Below are positions 57,454-64,000 of a stretch of 64,000 nt of DNA, one piece after another. The stretch's first letter is position 1; each line of letters begins with the position of its first letter. The stretch comes from JBHYGK01 sp051859045 (lineage in GTDB: Bacteria; Pseudomonadota; Gammaproteobacteria; Xanthomonadales; Xanthomonadaceae): assembly GCA_051859045.1 (NCBI GenBank), contig JBHYGK010000006.1, forward strand, positions 1-64,000, given 5' to 3'. The notes under the pieces were generated by a model. The model searched no databases. It was not told the origin of the DNA and saw only the letters and a list, made by a program, of their open reading frames with translations. The translations under genes were made by a program, and so were the position numbers.

Positions 57454-59490
57454 ATGACGCTTCGCATCCGCCTCGCCCAGGTGGCGATCCTCGCCGCCTC
57501 GCTCGCAGGCCCCGCCGCCGCGCTCGCCGAGGACGGCGGCGCCGACCTCATCCCGATCGCCGACTTCGTCTCGGAAGAGCAGTTCGGCGCCGCCCGGCTC
57601 TCGCCCGATGGCCGCCACCTGGCGGTGACCGTGCAGTTCCGCGGCAAGGACAACCTCGTCGTGCTCGAGCGCGAGAGCATGCGCGTGCTCAAGGTCAACC
57701 AGCTGCCCGGCGACCAGAGCGTCGGCCAGTTCTGGTGGTCGGGCCCGAACCGCCTGGTGTTCACCGGCCTGACCAAGTTCGGCAGCTTCGCCGCGCCGCT
57801 GGGCACCGGCGAGTTCTACGCGGTCAACGTCGACGGCACCCAGGCGCGCAACTTCGTCGGCCGCAGCGTCGGCCAGGGCCGCGCCACCGAGCGCGCCAAG
57901 CAGCTCGACGGCAACCAGTCGGTGAGCCTGCTCGACCCGCTGGTCGACGACGACCGCCACATCCTGATGACCCTCACCACCTTCGGCCGCGAGGAGGGCC
58001 ACCCGGCCCAGGTGGTCGAGGTCGACACCTTCACCGGCGCCCGCCGCGTGCTGCTGCGCGGCCCGCAGGGCAACTGCGGCTTCGCGCTCGGCAACGACCG
58101 CAGCGTGCGCTTCGCCAACTGCGGCATGCCCGACCGCTCCTCGCGGGTGTACATCCGCGAGGGCGACGGCGAGGACTACAGCTGGCGCCTGATCAACGAC
58201 TCCGCCACCGGCGCCGAGCGCCTGTCGGTGTTCGCCGAGGCCCCGGACGGCCGCTACTACGCCAGCGTCGACAACCAGGCCGAGCCCGGCACGGTCGGCC
58301 TGTTCAACCCCGCCGACGGCGCGTTCGAGGAGGTGTGGAGCAATCCCATCGTCGACCCGCTGGACTTCATCGAGACCTTCGACGGCGAGGGCGTGATCGG
58401 CGTGATCGCGATGCCCGGCGCGCCGCAGGTGAGCATCGTCGATCCCGACCACCCGGACACCGCGATCTACACCGCCATCGCCGACGCGTTCCCGGGCCAG
58501 CTGGTCAACGTGGCCAACGCCACCGCGGACGGCCAGCTGGTGATGTTCTCGGTCACCTCGCCGACCAACCCCGGCGAGCTGTACCTGTTCGACCGCGCCT
58601 CGGGCCGCGCCAGCTTCCTGATGAAGCGCCGCTCCAGCCTCGACGGCCGCGCGCTGGCCAGCGTGCGCCCGATCGAGTTCCAGGCCTCCGACGGCCTGAC
58701 CATCCGCGGCTACCTGACCGTCCCGGCGGGCCGCGAGCTCGAGGACCTGCCGCTGGTGGTCAACCCGCACGGCGGCCCGCACGGCCCGCGCGACATGTGG
58801 GGCTACAACCGCGACACCCAGGTGCTCGCCAGCCGCGGCTACCTGGTGCTGCAGGTGAACTTCCGCGGCTCGGGCGGCTACGGCGAGGCGTTCATGGAGG
58901 CCGGCTACAACGAGTGGGGCGGCCGGATCATGGACGACATCAACGAGGGCGCCCGCTACGTGATCTCGCAGGGCTGGGCCGACGCCGAGCGCGTGTGCAT
59001 CTACGGCGGCAGCTTCGGCGGCTACTCGTCGATGATGGCGCCCATCCGCGACCCCGAGCTCTACCAGTGCTCGATCCCGGTGGTCGGCATGAGCGACCTG
59101 TCGCTGATGTACGTGCACGGCGACATCCCGCAGCGCCGCTCGGGCGTGGCCTACCTCGAGGAGGTCATCGGCCGCGACCCCGCGCGCCTGGCCGAGTTCT
59201 CGCCGCTGCAGCGCGTCGACGAGTTCAACATCCCGGTGTTCCTGATCCACGGCCGCCTCGACCAGCGCGTGCCGATCATCCAGTCCGAGGTGTTCCGCGA
59301 CGCCCTCGAGGCCCGCGGCCGCGAGGTGGAGTGGCTGGTGAAGAACAACGAAGGCCACGGCTTCTACGGCCCGGACAACCTCGAGGAGCAGTACACCCGC
59401 ATGTTCGCGTTCCTCGAGCGCCACATCGGCCCGGGCACCACGCCGCGGGTCACCGTCGGCGACGGCGAGCAGGTGACGCAGGCCGACTGA
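57454..59490 (+). CDS. S9 family peptidase (prolyl oligopeptidase type), exported
   Basis: Serine peptidase, 678 aa from the ATG at 57454, behind an AGGGGAG ribosome-binding site. Signal peptide about 1-25 (AALA-ED). An N-terminal beta-propeller (about 30-400) leads to the alpha/beta hydrolase domain with nucleophile S520 in YGGSFGGYSS, the Asp in HGRLDQRVPI and the His in NEGHGF, so the triad is complete. The periplasmic enzyme likely trims peptides. It converges on the POT transporter gene and has a related gene at 61324. Confidence 0.95.
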   Translation: MTLRIRLAQVAILAASLAGPAAALAEDGGADLIPIADFVSEEQFGAARLSPDGRHLAVTVQFRGKDNLVVLERESMRVLKVNQLPGDQSVGQFWWSGPNRLVFTGLTKFGSFAAPLGTGEFYAVNVDGTQARNFVGRSVGQGRATERAKQLDGNQSVSLLDPLVDDDRHILMTLTTFGREEGHPAQVVEVDTFTGARRVLLRGPQGNCGFALGNDRSVRFANCGMPDRSSRVYIREGDGEDYSWRLINDSATGAERLSVFAEAPDGRYYASVDNQAEPGTVGLFNPADGAFEEVWSNPIVDPLDFIETFDGEGVIGVIAMPGAPQVSIVDPDHPDTAIYTAIADAFPGQLVNVANATADGQLVMFSVTSPTNPGELYLFDRASGRASFLMKRRSSLDGRALASVRPIEFQASDGLTIRGYLTVPAGRELEDLPLVVNPHGGPHGPRDMWGYNRDTQVLASRGYLVLQVNFRGSGGYGEAFMEAGYNEWGGRIMDDINEGARYVISQGWADAERVCIYGGSFGGYSSMMAPIRDPELYQCSIPVVGMSDLSLMYVHGDIPQRRSGVAYLEEVIGRDPARLAEFSPLQRVDEFNIPVFLIHGRLDQRVPIIQSEVFRDALEARGREVEWLVKNNEGHGFYGPDNLEEQYTRMFAFLERHIGPGTTPRVTVGDGEQVTQAD

Positions 59491-59515
59491 GGCCCGCGCC
59501 GCCCCTGCTGCAAAC

Positions 59516-59543
59516 GACGACGGCGCCCGAGGGCGCCGTCGTC
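59516..59543. terminator. Bidirectional hairpin between S9 peptidase and POT genes
   Basis: Perfect 12-bp stem GACGACGGCGCC / GGCGCCGTCGTC with a CGAG loop, between convergent genes. On the minus strand it is followed by GTTTGC, a weak T-run; on the plus strand by none. Confidence 0.6.
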
Positions 59544-59605
59544 ACGTGCGGGGTGCTCCGGCGCGCGACCGCGCCGCGCGGGCGGGCCCGCGCGGCCGGC
59601 GCCGC

Positions 59606-61204
59606 TCAGTCGCGCATCGAGCGCTTCAGCACCGGGGTCAGCACGAACATCACCACCGCCGCGCCCAGCGCCCACCACATCATCGTGGTGAAGAAGCCGC
59701 CGTAGGTGGCCAGCGCCGCGGGGATGTCGTAGCGGCCGTCGGGCAGGGCGTCGATCGCGGCCATCGTGCCGAAGCGCCCGGCCAGCATCTCGCCGAAGGC
59801 CGAGGCCAGGAACCACGCGCCCATCATCAGGCCGACCACCCGCGGCAGCGACAGCGCGGTCACCGCCGACAGCCCGATCGGGCTGAGCAGCATCTCGCCG
59901 GCCACCAGGGCCGCGTAGGCCAGGATCATCCACCACAGGCTGACCCGGCCCGCGTCGTCGGTGACGCCGGTGGCGAAGGCCAGGATCGCGAAGCTCAGGC
60001 CGCAGAACGCGAACGCCCAGGCGAACTTGGCCGGGTAGCTCGGGTTGAGGCCGGCTCGGTCGAGCCGCGGCCACAGCCATACGAACAGCGGGGTGAACAG
60101 GATCACGAAGATCGCGCCGAAGGACGTGGTCTGCGGGGCGTTCCAGGTGATGCCCGCGGTGGTCAGGTCCATCGTGCGCTCGGCCATCGCCAGCCACGGG
60201 CCGTAGGTCTGCTCGTACAGGCCCCAGAACAGCGCGCTGACCACGATCAGCACCATCAGCGTGACCATCTTGCCGCGCGCGCGGGCCTCGACGCCGGAGA
60301 ACAGCAGCCGGATGAACCAGGCGAACAGGCCGAGGCTGAGCACCACCGCCACGACCTCGGTCAGGGTGACCTCGTGGCCGCCCATCAGGCGAGACAGCGG
60401 CTCGAAGCTGATCCGGGTCTGCAGCACTTGCCACACGGCCGCGACGCCGAGCAGCGAGAGCAGGTAGATCGTCCACTCGCGGCTCAGGCCCAGCGGCGAG
60501 CGGGCGGCCAGCGCCGCCGGGTCGGCCGGCTCGGCCTGGCCCAGCAGGTGGCGGGTGCCCCAGACGAACTGCAGCACGCCCAGCGCCATCATGACGCCGC
60601 CGAGGCCGAAGCCCCAGCCCCAGCCGTACTCGACGCCGACGTAGCCGACGATGAGGCCCGACAGCGCGGCGCCGACGTTGATGCCCATGTAGAAGATGGT
60701 GAACGCCGAGTCGCGGCGCGCGTCCTTCTCGGCGTACAGGCGGCCGACGATCGTCGAGATGTTGGGCTTCAGGAAGCCCACGCCCATCGCGATGAAGGCC
60801 AGCGAGGCGTACATCACCTGCACCGCCAGCGCGTCGGCGACGCGCGTGCCGTCGGCGAGGCGCTCCGCCGCCTGGCCGGTGTAGGCCATGCCCAGCTGGC
60901 CGACCACGAGCAGCAGGCCACCCAGGATCACCGCCTTGCGCATGCCCAGCCAGCGGTCGGCCACCAGGCCGCCCACCAGCGGCAGCGCGTAGGCCAGGCC
61001 GGCGTAGGTGCCCAGCAGCAGGTAGCCGTTGCCGTCGCTGAAGCCGTGGTGCTGGGTCAGGTAGAGGAACAGCAGCGCCTTCATGCCGTAGAAGGCGAAG
61101 CGCTCCCACATCTCGGTCAGGAAGCAGGTGTAGAGGCCCTTGGGATGGCCGAGGAACTCGCCGGTGACCGGCACGGGGGCGATGGAGGAAGCAGGCTGGG
61201 ACAC
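59606..61204 (-). CDS. POT family proton-dependent oligopeptide transporter
   Basis: Proton-coupled di-/tripeptide symporter of the inner membrane, 532 aa with 12-14 membrane helices. The family motif ExxERFxxYG appears as EMWERFAFYG (about 32-41), followed by GGLVADRWLGMRKAVILGG and the FLKPNIST segment (PTR2 signature), plus a C-terminal GEMLLSPIGLSAVTALSLPR. It is set between two secreted S9 peptidases, whose peptide products it could import. Confidence 0.95.
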   Translation of the reverse strand: MSQPASSIAPVPVTGEFLGHPKGLYTCFLTEMWERFAFYGMKALLFLYLTQHHGFSDGNGYLLLGTYAGLAYALPLVGGLVADRWLGMRKAVILGGLLLVVGQLGMAYTGQAAERLADGTRVADALAVQVMYASLAFIAMGVGFLKPNISTIVGRLYAEKDARRDSAFTIFYMGINVGAALSGLIVGYVGVEYGWGWGFGLGGVMMALGVLQFVWGTRHLLGQAEPADPAALAARSPLGLSREWTIYLLSLLGVAAVWQVLQTRISFEPLSRLMGGHEVTLTEVVAVVLSLGLFAWFIRLLFSGVEARARGKMVTLMVLIVVSALFWGLYEQTYGPWLAMAERTMDLTTAGITWNAPQTTSFGAIFVILFTPLFVWLWPRLDRAGLNPSYPAKFAWAFAFCGLSFAILAFATGVTDDAGRVSLWWMILAYAALVAGEMLLSPIGLSAVTALSLPRVVGLMMGAWFLASAFGEMLAGRFGTMAAIDALPDGRYDIPAALATYGGFFTTMMWWALGAAVVMFVLTPVLKRSMRD

Positions 61205-61232
61205 CGGGTGTCTCCGGGTGAAGGTGGCCCGG

Positions 61233-61238
61233 AGTATA
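61233..61238 (-). promoter_or_regulatory. Possible -10 element for the POT transporter gene
   Basis: TATACT on the minus strand (in GCCTATACTCCGG), 28 bases before the ATG. The ispB gene has a nearly identical element. Confidence 0.4.
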
Positions 61239-61284
61239 GGCAGCCGGGCGCCCCGCGCGGGGGGAGGGCGGCGGCGGGCCGGAC

Positions 61285-61293
61285 TGCTACCAT
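61285..61293 (+). promoter_or_regulatory. Extended -10 element for the second S9 peptidase gene
   Basis: TGC-TACCAT, 30 bases before the ATG at 61324. Same extended form as at rfbB and purM. It probably also serves fnr downstream. Confidence 0.45.
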
Positions 61294-61323
61294 CCCGGGG
61301 TGCTCCTCACAGGGTGACCCCGC

Positions 61324-63468
<2,145 letters not shown>

Positions 63469-63473
63469 GCCAC

Positions 63474-64000
63474 ATGGACGTCCACGCCCCCCTCGACCTG
63501 GCCCGCCTGCGCAAGAGCTGCGCGCAGTGCTCGCTGCACGCGCTGTGCCTGCCCGCGTCGATCGGCGCGGCCGACCTGGCCCGCCTCGACGACATCGTCA
63601 AGCGCAAGCGGCCGCTGCAGAAGGGCGACCGGCTGTTCCGCGTGGGCAGCCGGCTGGACGCGCTCTACGTCGCGCGCGACGGCGCGTTCAAGACCGTCGC
63701 GCTGGACGAGGAGGGCCGCCAGCAGGTGATCGGCTTCCACCTGCCGGGCGAGCTGATCGGCCTCGACGGCCTCGCCACCGGCGAGCACCGCTGCGACGCC
63801 GAGGCGCTGGCCACGGCCTCGGTGTGCGAGGTGCCCTTCGGCGACCTCGAGAAGGTGGCGGCGATGGTGCCGGGCCTGCAGCACCAGCTGCTGCGGGTCA
63901 TCGGCCAGAGCATGGGCCGCGACCACGACCACCTCGAGATGCTGGGCCGCAAGGGCGCCAACGAGCGCATGGCGCTGTTCCTGCACACGCTCTCGGAACG
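63474..64000 (+). CDS. fnr: FNR/Anr-type oxygen-sensing regulator (3' end outside window)
   Basis: N-terminal 175 residues of a CRP/FNR family regulator. Cluster-binding cysteines C16, C19 and C25 (KSCAQCSLHALC) and the fourth Cys in TASVCEVPF match FNR, so it should bind an O2-labile [4Fe-4S] cluster. The sensor barrel (RKRPLQKGDRLFRVGSRLDALYVARDG, GFHLPGELIGLDGLATG) and the dimerisation helix are visible; the DNA-binding HTH lies outside the window. It starts 5 bases after the S9 gene stop. Confidence 0.93.
   Translation, partial: MDVHAPLDLARLRKSCAQCSLHALCLPASIGAADLARLDDIVKRKRPLQKGDRLFRVGSRLDALYVARDGAFKTVALDEEGRQQVIGFHLPGELIGLDGLATGEHRCDAEALATASVCEVPFGDLEKVAAMVPGLQHQLLRVIGQSMGRDHDHLEMLGRKGANERMALFLHTLSE

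Overview
This is 64 kb of very GC-rich chromosomal DNA from a gammaproteobacterium, almost certainly of the Xanthomonadales/Lysobacterales (Lysobacter/Luteimonas-like). Three traits point there: a fused aspartate kinase-diaminopimelate decarboxylase, the MurD2/MurL route to D-glutamate in the cell wall, and secreted S9 peptidases alongside a TonB-dependent receptor. The genus is an inference. Sixty genes or gene parts fill the window. Both end genes are cut: a TonB-dependent receptor on the left and an FNR-type regulator on the right. No gap without a gene exceeds 300 bases; the longest are 52955-53203, 31035-31278, 26284-26506 and 45354-45556. I saw no rRNA, tRNA, CRISPR array, insertion sequence or prophage. 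Gene content is core-genome-like throughout.

Layout. 1-869: 3' end of a TonB-dependent receptor with a strong terminator. 1016-12622, all minus strand: an envelope/regulatory block reading kdsD-kdsC-lptC-lptA-lptB-rpoN, then hpf-ptsN-hprK-rapZ-EIIA-ptsH-ptsI-mgtE. This gives Kdo synthesis, LPS transport, sigma-54 and a regulatory PTS with no permease. 12718-14283, plus: ibaG (BolA family) and murA. 14326-16847, minus: purM-purN-DUF3108, divergent from DUF2066-AI-2E transporter-hda (17020-20035). 20063-24118: AIM24 protein and XanB (minus), AmgK-MurU (plus). 24145-31034, minus: M20 peptidase, M16 peptidase lipoprotein, chemoreceptor. 31279-33263, plus: a ComEA-like gene with an apparent frameshift, HutD, and an ODP-type MBL protein. 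33295-39640, minus: Rrf2-sufBCDS-GNAT-Rieske, interrupted by a striking poly-G tract at 34179-34223. 39826-45353: SET-domain protein, DUF533 protein, alpha/beta hydrolase, glycine-zipper protein, amidohydrolase, PhzF protein. 45557-51936, plus: lysAC-murL-murD2 and a dienelactone hydrolase. 51959-57302: ispB (minus), then ssb and the dTDP-L-rhamnose operon rfbBACD (plus). 57454-63468: two S9 peptidases flanking a POT peptide transporter, then fnr.

How it fits together. Many genes serve the envelope: LPS (kdsD, kdsC, lptC/A/B, xanB, rfbBACD), peptidoglycan precursors (murA, lysAC, murL, murD2), peptidoglycan sugar recycling (amgK, murU), and polyprenyl chain synthesis (ispB). The PTS genes form a phosphorelay aimed at regulation rather than sugar uptake. 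The S9-POT-S9 group looks like a peptide-digestion and uptake unit. The points most worth a second look are the poly-G tract inside the SUF gene cluster, the frameshifted comEA-like gene, the lysAC-murL-murD2 operon with a tandem repeat at its domain junction, the ODP/Rieske/SUF neighbourhood, and palindromes that straddle the stop codons of convergent gene pairs.
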